64,000 bases of DNA from positions 186,001 through 250,000 of the forward strand of contig JAJFGF010000054.1 of NCBI GenBank assembly GCA_021776245.1. Reading direction: 5' to 3'. The position numbers were made by a program, and so were the translations under genes. The stretch is from Hyphococcus sp. Its GTDB lineage: Bacteria > Pseudomonadota > Alphaproteobacteria > Caulobacterales > Parvularculaceae. This document shows, one piece after another, positions 53,989-64,000 of the stretch. The notes under the pieces are model-generated. The model was given only the letters and a program-made list of their open reading frames with translations. It did no database searches and was not told where the DNA came from. How positions within the stretch are numbered: position 1 is the first letter of the stretch; every line of letters begins with the position of its first letter.

Positions 53989-55134
53989 ATGAAGAACTTA
54001 TATGGCGCAGTGGCCCCTCTTTGGATGGGAATTGGCGTTTGGGCCGTTTGCGCGCCGTTTCTACTGGCCAACGCTCAAACGACCCCTGGCGGCGTTACGA
54101 TGCAGCCGCCAAATTCTGCAACTGCGGAACAAGTGCAGTTTTTTCATAATATGATCTTGTTGCCGATCATATCGGTGATCTGCCTGTTCGTTCTGGCGCT
54201 TCTTGTTTGGGTGATCGTCCGGTACAATTCGAAAGCTAATCCAAATCCTCGAAAATTTAGTCACAACACGCTGGTCGAAGTCTTGTGGACCGGCGTGCCG
54301 ATTATGATTCTGTTGATCATCGCACTTCCATCATTTGACCTCCTTTTCACAGAAGGAGTCACGCCGGACGGAAAACAAAGCGTCATGCGCGGCGACGGAC
54401 GAACGCAGGATTTTGTATTCGCAAATGATTTCCCGGCGAGCCGCATGGTTCACCGTCCGAAACAATTGCAGGTGCTGGTGGATGACGGTTCGGGCGCCCA
54501 GCTTATGAAAAACCGCATAGATTATGTTGCAACAGGTTTTGGCGAGCCGGAAATTCTGGTGTCTATGAATGCGCCGCCTGCGGCGGGCGCACGCGTCATC
54601 TTGCGCGGCGGCCGGTCGGTCGATCAACGTGGCGACGTTACGCTGGCGCCGACCATGACGCTGAAAGTCACGGGCGTTCGATGGTATTGGAATTACGCTT
54701 ATCCTGATTTTGGCGATTTTGACTTTGTCTCAAATATGGCAGTCGAAGAAGATACGACACCGGAACTATATCGGCTCGAAGTCGACAATCGAGTGGTTGT
54801 GCCGGTGGGTGAGACTATTCGGCTGACGGTGACGGGCAGCGACGTTATTCATGCGTGGGCGTTGCCCGCTTTTGCGATCAAAATTGACGCCGTCCCCGGC
54901 CGCGTCAATGAAACCTGGTTCAAAGCCGATCGCGAGGGCGTCTTTTATGGCCAGTGCTCCGAGATTTGCGGCATCAGGCACGCTTTTATGCCGATTGCTG
55001 TCGAAGTTGTTTCGCGCCCCGTATTCGAGGCCTGGATAGACAGTCAGCGCGCGCTCGCGGGTATGGGGCCGATGTTTGAAACTAACAATGTAAAGGTCGC
55101 GCAAGGCGTTATCGCCGGCGCGGCGGCAGAATAA
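53989..55134 (+). CDS. coxB: Cytochrome c oxidase subunit II with an inserted domain
   Basis: 381 residues from the ATG at 53989, with AGGA upstream; an ATG at 53959 has no ribosome site. A signal region (residues 1-30) and two helices (about 52-78, 96-118) precede the cupredoxin domain. The CuA site is complete: His288, Cys323, Glu325, Cys327, His331 and Met334 in GQCSEICGIRHAFM. Residues about 125-220 are an insertion between the second helix and WYWNYAYPD that standard subunit II lacks. Subunit II receives electrons from cytochrome c. It is followed by coxA after 19 bases. Confidence 0.95.
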   Translation: MKNLYGAVAPLWMGIGVWAVCAPFLLANAQTTPGGVTMQPPNSATAEQVQFFHNMILLPIISVICLFVLALLVWVIVRYNSKANPNPRKFSHNTLVEVLWTGVPIMILLIIALPSFDLLFTEGVTPDGKQSVMRGDGRTQDFVFANDFPASRMVHRPKQLQVLVDDGSGAQLMKNRIDYVATGFGEPEILVSMNAPPAAGARVILRGGRSVDQRGDVTLAPTMTLKVTGVRWYWNYAYPDFGDFDFVSNMAVEEDTTPELYRLEVDNRVVVPVGETIRLTVTGSDVIHAWALPAFAIKIDAVPGRVNETWFKADREGVFYGQCSEICGIRHAFMPIAVEVVSRPVFEAWIDSQRALAGMGPMFETNNVKVAQGVIAGAAAE

Positions 55135-55147
55135 TAAAAAGGGCTAA

Positions 55148-56821
<1,674 letters not shown>

Positions 56822-56848
56822 CGACGCTCAATGCGCAATATTCTGCTC

Positions 56849-56881
56849 AAAAACCCGCCGGATCCCCGGCGGGTTTTTTTT
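56849..56881 (+). terminator. Intrinsic terminator of the coxBA unit
   Basis: A 10-bp stem AACCCGCCGG / CCGGCGGGTT with an ATCC loop followed by eight Ts, 30 bases after coxA. Confidence 0.95.
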
Positions 56882-56940
56882 GTGCGAACCAGGCTCGCAA
56901 ATCATTAAATCGGCAAACGGGGTTACGATTTTTATTTATT

Positions 56941-56988
56941 CGCGCATTCGAACCCAAAAAAACAGCGCATGCTTTTTGCGAATGCGCT
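56941..56988. repeat. Dispersed palindromic repeat, copy 2
   Basis: CGCGCATTCG at 56941-56950 pairs with GCGAATGCGC at 56978-56987, with AACCCA after the left arm. This is the same element as at 8151-8215, 49 kb away. It lies between the cox terminator and the small membrane protein genes. Confidence 0.6.
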
Positions 56989-57030
56989 CAATATGCTGCA
57001 GTGCAGCGTGACCTCGCAAAAAAAATATCG

Positions 57031-57056
57031 TTAACCTATGGTTAGGGAACGTTAAC
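57031..57056 (+). promoter_or_regulatory. CtrA-like boxes upstream of the small membrane protein pair
   Basis: TTAA (57031), N7, TTAG (57042), then TTAAC (57052). The first pair matches the CtrA consensus at seven of eight core positions; the third half-site is 6 bases after the second. They end 21 bases before the ATG at 57078. Confidence 0.45.
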
Positions 57057-57077
57057 AAAGTGACGAGGGGCGGTGAA

Positions 57078-57437
57078 ATGAACGTTATTCTTTCAGATAT
57101 TATGAGCGTGGCCGAATCGATTTTTCTCGGCGGTGACTGGACCGGTTTGGCGATGGTCGTCGGGGCGATTGTGATCGCGCTGTTTGCAATGCGCAATCTT
57201 GGTCAAATCCTTTGCAGCAGCGTGCTGGCGATGTTGTTGTTGGGGCTTGTCTGGGTCGGCTATAATGGCGCGACCAGCACGGCGCCGTCCGATCCCGCAA
57301 CCTGGACCGGCCAGATTGAAGCGGGCTGGACGGCGATTGAAGCGATGTCCGGCACGACGATGATTGGTTATCTGGTGACCTTCGCCGTAGCGCTTGGCGT
57401 TTTGTTCCTCGGTCGATCATTGTTGTTCAGAGGCTAG
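57078..57437 (+). CDS. Small membrane protein, paralog A
   Basis: 119 residues from the ATG at 57078. Helices: TGLAMVVGAIVIALFAM, ILCSSVLAMLLLGLVWVGYNG and MIGYLVTFAVALGVLFLGRSLL. The N-terminus MNVILSDIMSVAESIFLGGD aligns with that of the next gene. No known family is recognised. It lies between coxBA and ctaB but after a terminator, under CtrA-like boxes. Confidence 0.75.
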   Translation: MNVILSDIMSVAESIFLGGDWTGLAMVVGAIVIALFAMRNLGQILCSSVLAMLLLGLVWVGYNGATSTAPSDPATWTGQIEAGWTAIEAMSGTTMIGYLVTFAVALGVLFLGRSLLFRG

Positions 57438-57545
57438 AACAGAAGTCAAAAATCATTCTGGCGATTGGGTCGGCATACGCCAGCCCTCGCTTTTCTATGT
57501 GTTGCTTCGATTTCGGTGAGAGCCGCTATTTCAGTGGAGGGGCGA

Positions 57546-57920
57546 ATGCTTGAGATGATCTTAAATGATGTGTTGGGGATCATTCGGACGACATTTTTGA
57601 GCAGCGATTGGATCGGCTTGGTGATCGCCTTCGGGTCTGTTCTCATTGCGTCTTTCGCGATGCGCCGGGGGACCCAAATTGGGTCGATGACGTTGTTGGC
57701 CCTGACTATGTTCGCTATTGGCGGCTATTTGCGTGGCGTTTATCGCGGTGCACGGCCACAAGGCGATGGCGTCAACGGCGGCGAACTGGTCGCCCAGCTT
57801 GAATCCAGCTGGGGCGTATTTATGAATATGTCGGCTGGTGTTCTGCTTGCCTATTTCATCTCGTTTATGCTGATGATTCTGATCATTTTTGGCATGAGAA
57901 CCGTGTTTGGCCGCGGTTAG
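57546..57920 (+). CDS. Small membrane protein, paralog B
   Basis: 124 residues from the ATG at 57546, with GGAGGGG just upstream; a longer frame from 57465 is unnecessary. Helices: DWIGLVIAFGSVLIASFAM, SMTLLALTMFAIGGYL and GVLLAYFISFMLMILIIFGM. The block MILNDVLGIIRTTFLSSDW aligns with paralog A (ILSDIMSVAESIFLGGDW). The function is unknown. It lies 92 bases before ctaB. Confidence 0.75.
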   Translation: MLEMILNDVLGIIRTTFLSSDWIGLVIAFGSVLIASFAMRRGTQIGSMTLLALTMFAIGGYLRGVYRGARPQGDGVNGGELVAQLESSWGVFMNMSAGVLLAYFISFMLMILIIFGMRTVFGRG

Positions 57921-58011
57921 AGCGCTGTCAAAAGGACCTGTTTTCGCCGGGTGCTTTTCTTTTGCGGCGGCTCTATTTCCCTGAGCTTTCGTTTCGGGCA
58001 TAACCCGTCCC

Positions 58012-58920
58012 ATGAGCGAAACCGCAGTGCAAACAGATTCGTCCACGCTTGCTGGCCCACAGGACTATTTTGCGCTGTTAAAGCCGCGCGTGATGTCGCT
58101 TGTCATTTTCACAGCTTTTGTCGGCATGATCGCCGCGCCGGGTACGCTGCACCCGTTGTTGGGCACCGTCGCGCTATTGTCGATTGCAGTCGGCGCCGGC
58201 GCTTCCGGAGCGCTGAATATGTGGTGGGACGCTGACATCGACGCCATCATGACGCGCACCGCCAAACGACCGATACCGTCGGGCCGGGTGCCGCGCGCGG
58301 AAGCGGCGGCTTTTGGCGGATTTCTTTCAGTGCTGTCGGTTGCGCTATTGGCTCTGGCGTCGAACTATCTTGCTGCAGGCCTTCTTGCGTTCACCATATT
58401 TTTCTATGTGGTCGTTTATTCCATGTGGCTGAAACGTCTGACGCCGCAAAATATTGTGATCGGCGGCGCAGCGGGCGCCTTGCCGCCCGTGGTCGGCTGG
58501 GCGGCGGTTTCAGGCGCGGCGCCGCTCGAAGCATGGGTGCTGTTTGCAATCATTTTTTTATGGACGCCGCCGCATTTCTGGGCGCTGGCGCTTTATAAGC
58601 GCGGCGATTATGAGCGCGCCGGCATTCCGATGATGCCCGTCGTTAAAGGCGAAGCATCGACGCGCCGTCAAATATTTGCCTATGCGCTGATCCTCGCCGC
58701 CGCTGGCGCGGCGCCTTTCTTGATCGGTATGACGAGCGCCTATTATCTGGTAATGGCGGTTGCGTTAGGTGCGGTTTTTATCTGGCTTTCGTGGAAGGTG
58801 TTGCGCGCCGATCAGGAAGATCATAGCCCCGCAAAAAAATTATTTGGCTTTTCCATTTTTTATCTGTTCGCCCTGTTCGCGACCATATTGGTTGAGCGCC
58901 TGGTGATTCTCTATGCCTGA
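58012..58920 (+). CDS. ctaB: Protoheme IX farnesyltransferase (heme O synthase)
   Basis: 302 residues, nine helices. [20 protein letters not shown] is the prenyl-diphosphate-binding NxxxDxxxD region, and [19 protein letters not shown] is conserved. It converts heme B to heme O, the precursor of heme A, for the oxidase encoded next door. The last codons overlap the CoxF-like gene. Confidence 0.97.
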   Translation: MSETAVQTDSSTLAGPQDYFALLKPRVMSLVIFTAFVGMIAAPGTLHPLLGTVALLSIAVGAGASGALNMWWDADIDAIMTRTAKRPIPSGRVPRAEAAAFGGFLSVLSVALLALASNYLAAGLLAFTIFFYVVVYSMWLKRLTPQNIVIGGAAGALPPVVGWAAVSGAAPLEAWVLFAIIFLWTPPHFWALALYKRGDYERAGIPMMPVVKGEASTRRQIFAYALILAAAGAAPFLIGMTSAYYLVMAVALGAVFIWLSWKVLRADQEDHSPAKKLFGFSIFYLFALFATILVERLVILYA

Positions 58921-59086
58921 TGCGCAGGAAACGAAGGCGCCGGCGCCGAAGCTCGCTGCACTGTCGCCAGACGAAAAGAAACAGCGCGACCGCCGCAATC
59001 TCGCCATCGCCTTCAGTCTCGGCGTCTTTATTGTTCTCGTTTTTGCTGTGACAATTTTGCGCCTTGGCAGCGCGGGCGCGCAGTGA
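58913..59086 (+). CDS. CoxF-like cytochrome oxidase assembly small protein
   Basis: 57 residues. The start overlaps the ctaB stop by 8 bases. The N-terminus is charged, with [20 protein letters not shown] followed by one helix ([16 protein letters not shown]). This matches the short CoxF-like proteins that many alphaproteobacteria carry between ctaB and ctaG; the exact role is not settled. Expression is coupled to ctaB. Confidence 0.85.
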   Translation: MPDAQETKAPAPKLAALSPDEKKQRDRRNLAIAFSLGVFIVLVFAVTILRLGSAGAQ

Positions 59087-59105
59087 TTATTACAGCGGCA
59101 ATCGC

Positions 59106-59672
59106 ATGAAGAATCGCGCCTCCCATAACCGCAAAACTGCCATCCTTATTTCCGGCGCCGTCGTTACGATGGCGGCTTTGTCTTTTGCTGCTGTGCCTGC
59201 CTATCGCGCATTTTGCCAGGTCACCGGCTGGGGCGGCACAACGCAACGCGCTGAAATTGAAGCAAACAGAACCCTGTCGCGTCAAATTACCGTACGCTTT
59301 GACGCGACGGTAAATCAGGATCTTTTATGGCGATTCAAACCCGAGCAAGTCGCACAAACGCTGCATATTGGTGAGACCAGTCTTGCTTTTTATGAAGCCG
59401 AAAACCTCGCCAACATACCGGTGACCGGACGCGCGACATTTAATGTCTCACCGGCAAAAGCCGGGATCTATTTTCGCAAGATTGAGTGTTTTTGTTTTAC
59501 CGAACAGACCCTCCAGCCGGGTGAGAAAGTCTCAATGCCAGTCACCTTTTTTGTAGATCCAGCGATTGCCGACGATAAAAATCTCGATGACGTCCAGACA
59601 ATTACGCTAGCCTATACTTTCTTCGCCTGGGACGACGCGCCGGAAGCAGCGAGCCTTGCGGGCGGCAAATGA
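59106..59672 (+). CDS. ctaG: Cytochrome c oxidase assembly protein CtaG (Cox11)
   Basis: 188 residues from the ATG at 59106; a TTG at 59064 would overlap the CoxF-like gene. One N-terminal helix, then a Cu-binding beta domain with FCQVTGWGGTTQ, and the copper ligands in RKIECFCFTEQTL (CFCF). It delivers copper to the CuB centre of subunit I. Confidence 0.95.
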   Translation: MKNRASHNRKTAILISGAVVTMAALSFAAVPAYRAFCQVTGWGGTTQRAEIEANRTLSRQITVRFDATVNQDLLWRFKPEQVAQTLHIGETSLAFYEAENLANIPVTGRATFNVSPAKAGIYFRKIECFCFTEQTLQPGEKVSMPVTFFVDPAIADDKNLDDVQTITLAYTFFAWDDAPEAASLAGGK

Positions 59673-59799
59673 GGCGTCGTCGTTCAAAAGCTGCGGCTGA
59701 ATAGCGCGGGCGCAACGGCTTCCGGCGCTTGGAATTTGGCGTCACGGCAGTATAGAAAGCCCTCAAATTCTGATGACATTTGAAAAATAAGGGCAAAGC

Positions 59800-60765
59800 A
59801 TGGCCGGCGCAGACGTCAAACACGATTATCATCTGGTAAACCCCAGCCCTTGGCCGCTGATCGGCTCCATTGCTGCGGCGGCGATGATGATCGGCGGCGT
59901 CACCTGGATGAGTTCCAGCGGCAACGGGAATGGTTTGGTATTAGGCCCTGTTGGGGCGCCGTTCGTGTCTCTTACAGGCAATTGGCTTTTCTTCCTGGGT
60001 TTGAGCGGCGTCCTTTTGACCATGGCCGGCTGGTGGCGCGACGTGATCAAGGAAAGCCTCACCGGTGAGAATACCGCCTTGGTGATCCGCCTTGGCCTTC
60101 GCTATGGCATGGTTCTGTTTATCGCTTCGGAAGTGATGTTTTTTGCGGCGTGGTTCTGGGCGTTTTTTGGCGCGGCGTTGTTTCCGGGCGCCGGTGATCC
60201 GGTTTTGCTCGCGGACGGCTCGCAGATGCTGAACCTGTCCGGCGATCCCGCGTTCATTGGCAATGACGGCCGGGCCCATGCGACAGGCGCTGTTTGGCCG
60301 CCGGTTGGCGTGGAACCGTTAAGTCCCTGGGCGCTGCCGCTCCTCAATACGCTGATCCTTTTGCTGTCCGGCACGACAGTCACTTGGGCGCATCACGCGG
60401 TTCAGCATGGCGATCAAAAGGGTCTTATTCAGGGGCTTATTGCAACAATCATCCTCGGGGTGATTTTCACCAGTTTTCAGGCAATTGAGTATTATGAAGC
60501 GCTGTCGCTCGATATGTTTAAATTTTCCGGCGGCGGGATTTATGGCGCGTCATTTTTTATGGCGACGGGTTTTCACGGTCTGCATGTGATCATTGGGACG
60601 ATATTCCTCACCGTTTGCCTGTTTCGCGCCATAGCCGGACAGTTCACCGCCGAGCGGCATTTCGGCTTTGAAGCGGCCGCCTGGTATTGGCACTTTGTCG
60701 ACGTTGTCTGGCTGTTTCTCTTCTCTTTCGTATATGTGCTCGGCAATCAGGGGCTTTTGTCGTAG
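59800..60765 (+). CDS. ctaE: Cytochrome c oxidase subunit III
   Basis: 321 residues, about 40 longer than mitochondrial subunit III because of the loop at about 128-165 between helices. [43 protein letters not shown] and [21 protein letters not shown] are diagnostic. It stabilises the catalytic core and takes up protons near the dioxygen channel. Confidence 0.97.
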   Translation: MAGADVKHDYHLVNPSPWPLIGSIAAAAMMIGGVTWMSSSGNGNGLVLGPVGAPFVSLTGNWLFFLGLSGVLLTMAGWWRDVIKESLTGENTALVIRLGLRYGMVLFIASEVMFFAAWFWAFFGAALFPGAGDPVLLADGSQMLNLSGDPAFIGNDGRAHATGAVWPPVGVEPLSPWALPLLNTLILLLSGTTVTWAHHAVQHGDQKGLIQGLIATIILGVIFTSFQAIEYYEALSLDMFKFSGGGIYGASFFMATGFHGLHVIIGTIFLTVCLFRAIAGQFTAERHFGFEAAAWYWHFVDVVWLFLFSFVYVLGNQGLLS

Positions 60766-60803
60766 GCTAGAGCCCCTTGAACAAAAAAGAGGAGGGCCGC
60801 TTC

Positions 60804-61376
60804 ATGCGCTCTCTGTCCGCGTTAAGAAAAATTACCGCCGTTGCCTGCATGCTCGCGCTTTCTGGGTGTCTTGTTTCCGAAGATCCCCTTCTTGACGCCT
60901 CAAACGGCCATGCGACGCCGATTGATCCGGGCGCTTACGTCATGTGCCCTGTGGGCGACGAGGAAGACGGCGCCGACTGCGAACAGTTTAGCATTTCCCA
61001 TGACGATACCGGTCTATACCGCCTCGACAAGGACGGCGAAGAACCGATCGATATGCGCGTGCGTCGTATCGGACGGCGTGGGTTCGCTGTGCAGCTTCTT
61101 GAAGATAGTGACGATGCGTATCTTTATTATTACGGCGCCGGCAATAGTCAGCGTTTTCGTTTGACGATGATGTTGTGTGCAGATCTGCCAGAAGAGATGC
61201 GTGCGCAATTAATAGAAGATGGCGATCTCGAATCGGATGATGAGGATTTTGAAACTTGCACCGTAAATACCTTGAAGGGTGTGACCGTTTCGGCGAAGGC
61301 CTATCACCGCGGAGAGGTGCAAAGCGACGAGGGAATCGCGCTGGAGTTTACCCCAGCGCCGAATGCCGTCGATTGA
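60804..61376 (+). CDS. Lipoprotein of unknown function next to ctaE
   Basis: 190 residues from the ATG at 60804 (GGAGGG upstream). The lipobox is ALSGC after MLALSGCLVSED. The mature part is acidic with a pair of Cys residues near 41 and 57 and a beta-rich domain (RRIGRRGFAVQLLEDSDDAYLYYY). No family is recognised. It is in the cox cluster and overlaps the DUF983 gene start, so it is possibly an oxidase-associated protein. Confidence 0.8.
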   Translation: MRSLSALRKITAVACMLALSGCLVSEDPLLDASNGHATPIDPGAYVMCPVGDEEDGADCEQFSISHDDTGLYRLDKDGEEPIDMRVRRIGRRGFAVQLLEDSDDAYLYYYGAGNSQRFRLTMMLCADLPEEMRAQLIEDGDLESDDEDFETCTVNTLKGVTVSAKAYHRGEVQSDEGIALEFTPAPNAVD

Positions 61377-61741
61377 CCGATTATCCCCCTGTATCGCCTT
61401 ATGCGGCCGGCCTTGGCGGCAAATGTCCCCGCTGCGGACAGGGCGCCTTGTTTGAAGGTTTCCTTGGACTGCGAAAAACATGCGCCGTCTGCGCGCTGGA
61501 TTATGCAAAGGCCGATCCCGCAGACGGGCCGGCGGTTTTTGTTATTTTTATTGTTGGGTTTGTCGCTGTCGCCGTCGCTTTTGTCGCGCGCTTTGTCTGG
61601 TTTGCGCCGGTCTGGCTGGCGTTTTTGATCAGCGCTGGGCTGTCCGCTGTTGTAATTGTGGGGTTGTTGCGCCCCCTGAAAGCAACGCTGATCGCGCTGC
61701 AATATGCAAATAACGCCGAAGAGGGCAGGCTTGAAGAGTAA
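61373..61741 (+). CDS. DUF983 zinc-ribbon membrane protein
   Basis: 122 residues from a TTG at 61373 that overlaps the previous stop (TTGA). The zinc ribbon is CPRCGQGALFEGFLGLRKTC, with a second CxxC, then DYAKADPADGPAVFVIFIVG and two helices. DUF983 proteins are regularly found beside ctaE and surf1, and probably act in oxidase assembly. There is no own ribosome site, so translation is likely coupled. Confidence 0.9.
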   Translation: MTDYPPVSPYAAGLGGKCPRCGQGALFEGFLGLRKTCAVCALDYAKADPADGPAVFVIFIVGFVAVAVAFVARFVWFAPVWLAFLISAGLSAVVIVGLLRPLKATLIALQYANNAEEGRLEE

Positions 61742-61745
61742 CCCC

Positions 61746-62468
61746 ATGTTCGCGAACAGAAGATTTCAATTTCACCCCATACTGACGATTGTTGTGGGGA
61801 TTGCATTCGTTTTTTTGCTTAGCCTTGGCAATTGGCAACTCAAGCGGCTCGCATGGAAGCAGGACCTGATTGCCAAAGTCGAGGTCAGTCAGGGTGCCAA
61901 TCCCATAGCATTTGAGGAGGCGGCGGCGCGCGCTGATGCCGGTGAAAATATGGAATATACGCCGGTTCGGCTGACGGGTTCCTTTCGCTCGGAGAGCGAA
62001 CAACGGGTTTTTGGATCCAATGGAGGCCGGTCTGGCGTGTTCGTCTTTGCGCCGCTGCAAACGCTGAGCGGCGATCTGGTTTTCGTTAATCAAGGATTTG
62101 TTGCAAACGGCGTTTCCGACTGGGAGTGTTTTTGCGGCGCTGATGCGCCGATGGAAATTGAAGTGACTGGCCTGTTTCGCAATCGGGAAAAACCGTCACC
62201 GCCCGCGTCATGGATTATTCCCTCGACCAAGCCTGCAGACGGGTTGTGGCTTGTGCGCGATCCATTGAAATTTGCCGCCGCCGCAAAGATCGAAGCGCAA
62301 CCCTATTATGTTGACAGTTTTGCTGTTGACGGCGTCGACTGGCCTAAAGGCGGGACGACACGCCTCGATTTCAGCAATCGCCATCTCGATTACGCCCTGA
62401 CCTGGTTTGCCGCCGCAGCAGCCCTGATTGGCGTTTGGCTCGTTTTTTCCTTGCCAAAGCAAAAATAA
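61746..62468 (+). CDS. SURF1-family oxidase assembly protein
   Basis: 240 residues from the ATG at 61746; GAAGAG upstream, four bases after the DUF983 stop. Two helices at the ends (ILTIVVGIAFVFLLSLGNWQ and LTWFAAAAALIGVWLVFSL), and the central SURF1 domain contains LGNWQLKRL and FVNQGFV. Surf1 helps insert heme A into subunit I. Confidence 0.94.
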   Translation: MFANRRFQFHPILTIVVGIAFVFLLSLGNWQLKRLAWKQDLIAKVEVSQGANPIAFEEAAARADAGENMEYTPVRLTGSFRSESEQRVFGSNGGRSGVFVFAPLQTLSGDLVFVNQGFVANGVSDWECFCGADAPMEIEVTGLFRNREKPSPPASWIIPSTKPADGLWLVRDPLKFAAAAKIEAQPYYVDSFAVDGVDWPKGGTTRLDFSNRHLDYALTWFAAAAALIGVWLVFSLPKQK

Positions 62469-62581
62469 TCAAATAACTTTGAAAAACAAAGCACAGATGC
62501 CGAGGTCCTGGCGTGTGCTGATGAAGCATGGCGGTCCGCCTGCCGGAGCGCTGCCTGGGCGTAAGCTGTCGGAGGAATGAT

Positions 62582-63001
62582 ATGTCGCTGCAACCCCTGC
62601 TTGAGGCGCCATTGGTCATCCAGATCCACGCATTCGGCGCCATCACCGCATTTTTCCTTGGCGTTGTTCAGCTTGTCGCGCCAAAGGGAACGCTGCCGCA
62701 CAAAACGCTTGGGGTCGCGTGGTTGTTGCTGATGACGACGATTGCAGTTTCCAGCATTTTTGTGCGGCCGTCGCTCTTTCCCGGTCTGCCGATCACCCAG
62801 TGGTTCAGCTTCATTCACATTTTTACAATTTTGACCTTTTGGGGCGTTGCCCAGGGAAGCTTTTTTTTGCTGCGCGGCGGCTCCAGCCTCAAAAATCACA
62901 GCCGGCCTTTTAGGGGGATATTTATCGGCGGCTTGGTCATCGCCGGTGCGTTTGCTTTCCTTCCCGGACGGATCATGAATGAAGTCGCGTTTGGCGGTTG
63001 A
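62582..63001 (+). CDS. DUF2306 membrane protein
   Basis: 139 residues from the ATG at 62582 with GGAGG upstream. Four helices; the His residues in IQIHAFGAITAFFLGVVQL, GTLPHKTLGVAWLLLM and FSFIHIFTILTFW could ligate heme, as in other DUF2306 proteins. The function is unknown. Confidence 0.85.
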   Translation: MSLQPLLEAPLVIQIHAFGAITAFFLGVVQLVAPKGTLPHKTLGVAWLLLMTTIAVSSIFVRPSLFPGLPITQWFSFIHIFTILTFWGVAQGSFFLLRGGSSLKNHSRPFRGIFIGGLVIAGAFAFLPGRIMNEVAFGG

Positions 63002-63044
63002 TCAGCCGGCCGGTTATGAATCGGGATAAATGTAAAGGCGAATT

Positions 63045-64000
63045 TTGAAAAACCCACTAAATCTCGTTCGGCGGAGCTTATTTTTAATCTCTATGCCGAT
63101 GGTGTTCATTACTTTTGCCTTGCCATTGCGCGCGGAAGATCTCGGCGCATCCGGCATTGAAATTGGCGTCCTCTACAGCATTTTCACCGCGTCTGTTTTT
63201 GTAATTCGTCCGATTGTCGGTTTCGGGCTTGATCACTTTGGCCGCAGATTGTTTTTCATCGCAGCGATGGCGCTCTATTTTTGCGCCAATGCTCTTTATG
63301 CGTTCAGCAGCGATGTAGAAACATTGTATATAGCGCGGCTTGTTCAGGGGTTTGGGTTTTCCGTTCTCTCAATCACAACGGATACGATTACAGCCGATTT
63401 GACCAGGTCCGACGGTCGCGGCGCGGCGATGGGTGGAAACATCGCAAGCCAGACCCGCGGCGGCATGCTCGGCGCTACAATTGGTTTTACATTAGTTGGG
63501 ATAATCCCGCTTCATGCGTGGGTCTATTCATTTGCAACTTTTGCTCTCGTTGCGTTCTTGGCGGTAATTTTTGCTGTACGGGTCATCCCCGAGACGTTGA
63601 GCGCCGAAAAGCAAGAACGTTCGGACTTGAAGTTCAGATTTCCAAGAAAGCAATTCGGCCTGTTGCTTGTCATATTCCTCGCTGCATTCGCCGGCGCCGT
63701 CGTTCAGCCCTATTACCTGATTTATCTGCGCGGGAGATTCGACCTTGAACTCGTTATTCTCGCATTTGCCTTTCTTCCGGTGGGGCTTGCCTATGCGGTG
63801 ATGCCGGTGTGGCTTGGCGGCGTCACAAACTGGTTAAGCCGGCCCGCCGCAATGGGCATCGGCTTTGCCATGGCCGGCTTTCTTTATTTGTTGGTGCCGC
63901 ATGTGAATGGATTTATCTGGATCATCGCTGCTTTTACCGGCGCCTCGATTGGAAGCGTCCTGGTCGATCTTACCAAAAATGCGTGGCTTGCCGATATTTC
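63045..64000 (+). CDS. Major facilitator superfamily transporter, 3' end missing
   Basis: At least 318 residues from a TTG at 63045 with AAAGGCG six bases upstream. The gene runs off the window end. Six or more helices follow the MFS pattern. The conserved loop is VIRPIVGFGLDHFGRRLFF, with D-x-x-G-RR. DRLGRRP-like DHFGRR and LVQGFGFSVLSI are typical of drug or metabolite carriers. The substrate is unknown. Confidence 0.9.
   Translation, partial: MKNPLNLVRRSLFLISMPMVFITFALPLRAEDLGASGIEIGVLYSIFTASVFVIRPIVGFGLDHFGRRLFFIAAMALYFCANALYAFSSDVETLYIARLVQGFGFSVLSITTDTITADLTRSDGRGAAMGGNIASQTRGGMLGATIGFTLVGIIPLHAWVYSFATFALVAFLAVIFAVRVIPETLSAEKQERSDLKFRFPRKQFGLLLVIFLAAFAGAVVQPYYLIYLRGRFDLELVILAFAFLPVGLAYAVMPVWLGGVTNWLSRPAAMGIGFAMAGFLYLLVPHVNGFIWIIAAFTGASIGSVLVDLTKNAWLADI

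Noticed and set aside
63281-63748. 155-codon open frame within the MFS gene
   Set aside because: It is in another frame of the transporter and yields an Arg/Cys-rich peptide; the frame beginning at 63045 gives the conserved MFS helices.

Overview
The window looks like chromosomal DNA from an aerobic, Gram-negative alphaproteobacterium. The evidence is the gene order ftsE-ftsX-ydcF-plsC, the argH-lptM-lysA cluster, the coxB-coxA-(spacer)-ctaB-coxF-ctaG-ctaE-DUF983-surf1 respiratory cluster, DUF4175, UrcA, DUF2125 and HIG1-type small proteins, and CtrA-like TTAA-N7-TTAA boxes. GC content is moderately high. Placement near Parvularculales/Caulobacterales-like marine bacteria is an inference. I see no rRNA, tRNA, CRISPR array, prophage or insertion sequence. 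Coding density is high and many genes overlap by ATGA/GTGA.

Layout. 1-6.4 kb: the end of a TonB-dependent receptor, then a DUF4956 membrane protein with a secreted SdiA-regulated-type propeller. Facing these are a secreted PPP-family phosphatase and a CotH-kinase-like protein that are translationally coupled. 6.5-12 kb: a BCCT carrier that seems to lack any normal start codon, then an operon of a divergent Nramp-fold transporter with 5-oxoprolinase pxpA-pxpB-pxpC. 12-18.3 kb: a very large BNR/sortilin-like exported protein, a PepSY-TM protein, DUF1697 and a TPR lipoprotein. 18.3-21.6 kb: an M17 aminopeptidase, MarR and LysR regulators, and a UrcA protein. 21.6-27.1 kb (minus strand): a glycosidase-like lipoprotein, then the ftsE-ftsX-ydcF-plsC-DUF2125 run. 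27.2-30.6 kb: a zinc-ribbon membrane protein, hpt, and a DUF819 carrier. 30.7-35 kb: a SorAB-type sulfite dehydrogenase and DUF4175. 35-39 kb: DUF5658, argH-lptM-lysA, and a TlpA-like thioredoxin. 39-46.7 kb: an unknown 583-aa lipoprotein, dodecin, hydroxybutyryl-CoA dehydrogenase, DUF1203, etfBA, a HIG1 protein, and a 583-aa papain-fold-like exported protein behind a CtrA-like box. 47-53.7 kb: qmcA-nfeD, an orphan FitA-like antitoxin, YccF, DUF1287, gluQ, CPBP, tldD and a TPR protein. 54-62.5 kb: the aa3-type cytochrome c oxidase and its assembly genes. 62.6-64 kb: DUF2306 and the start of an MFS transporter.

How it works together: the right-hand third encodes a complete terminal oxidase (subunits I-III, heme O synthase, CtaG, Surf1, a CoxF-like protein). 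EtfAB and sulfite dehydrogenase can feed electrons toward such a chain. The least explained parts are the exported kinase-like/phosphatase pair, the metal-site-free Nramp relative beside 5-oxoprolinase, an insertion of about 90 residues in CoxB, and a tandem pair of small membrane proteins under CtrA-like boxes inside the cox region. Start codons were reassigned wherever a Shine-Dalgarno sequence or the family N-terminus argued for it.
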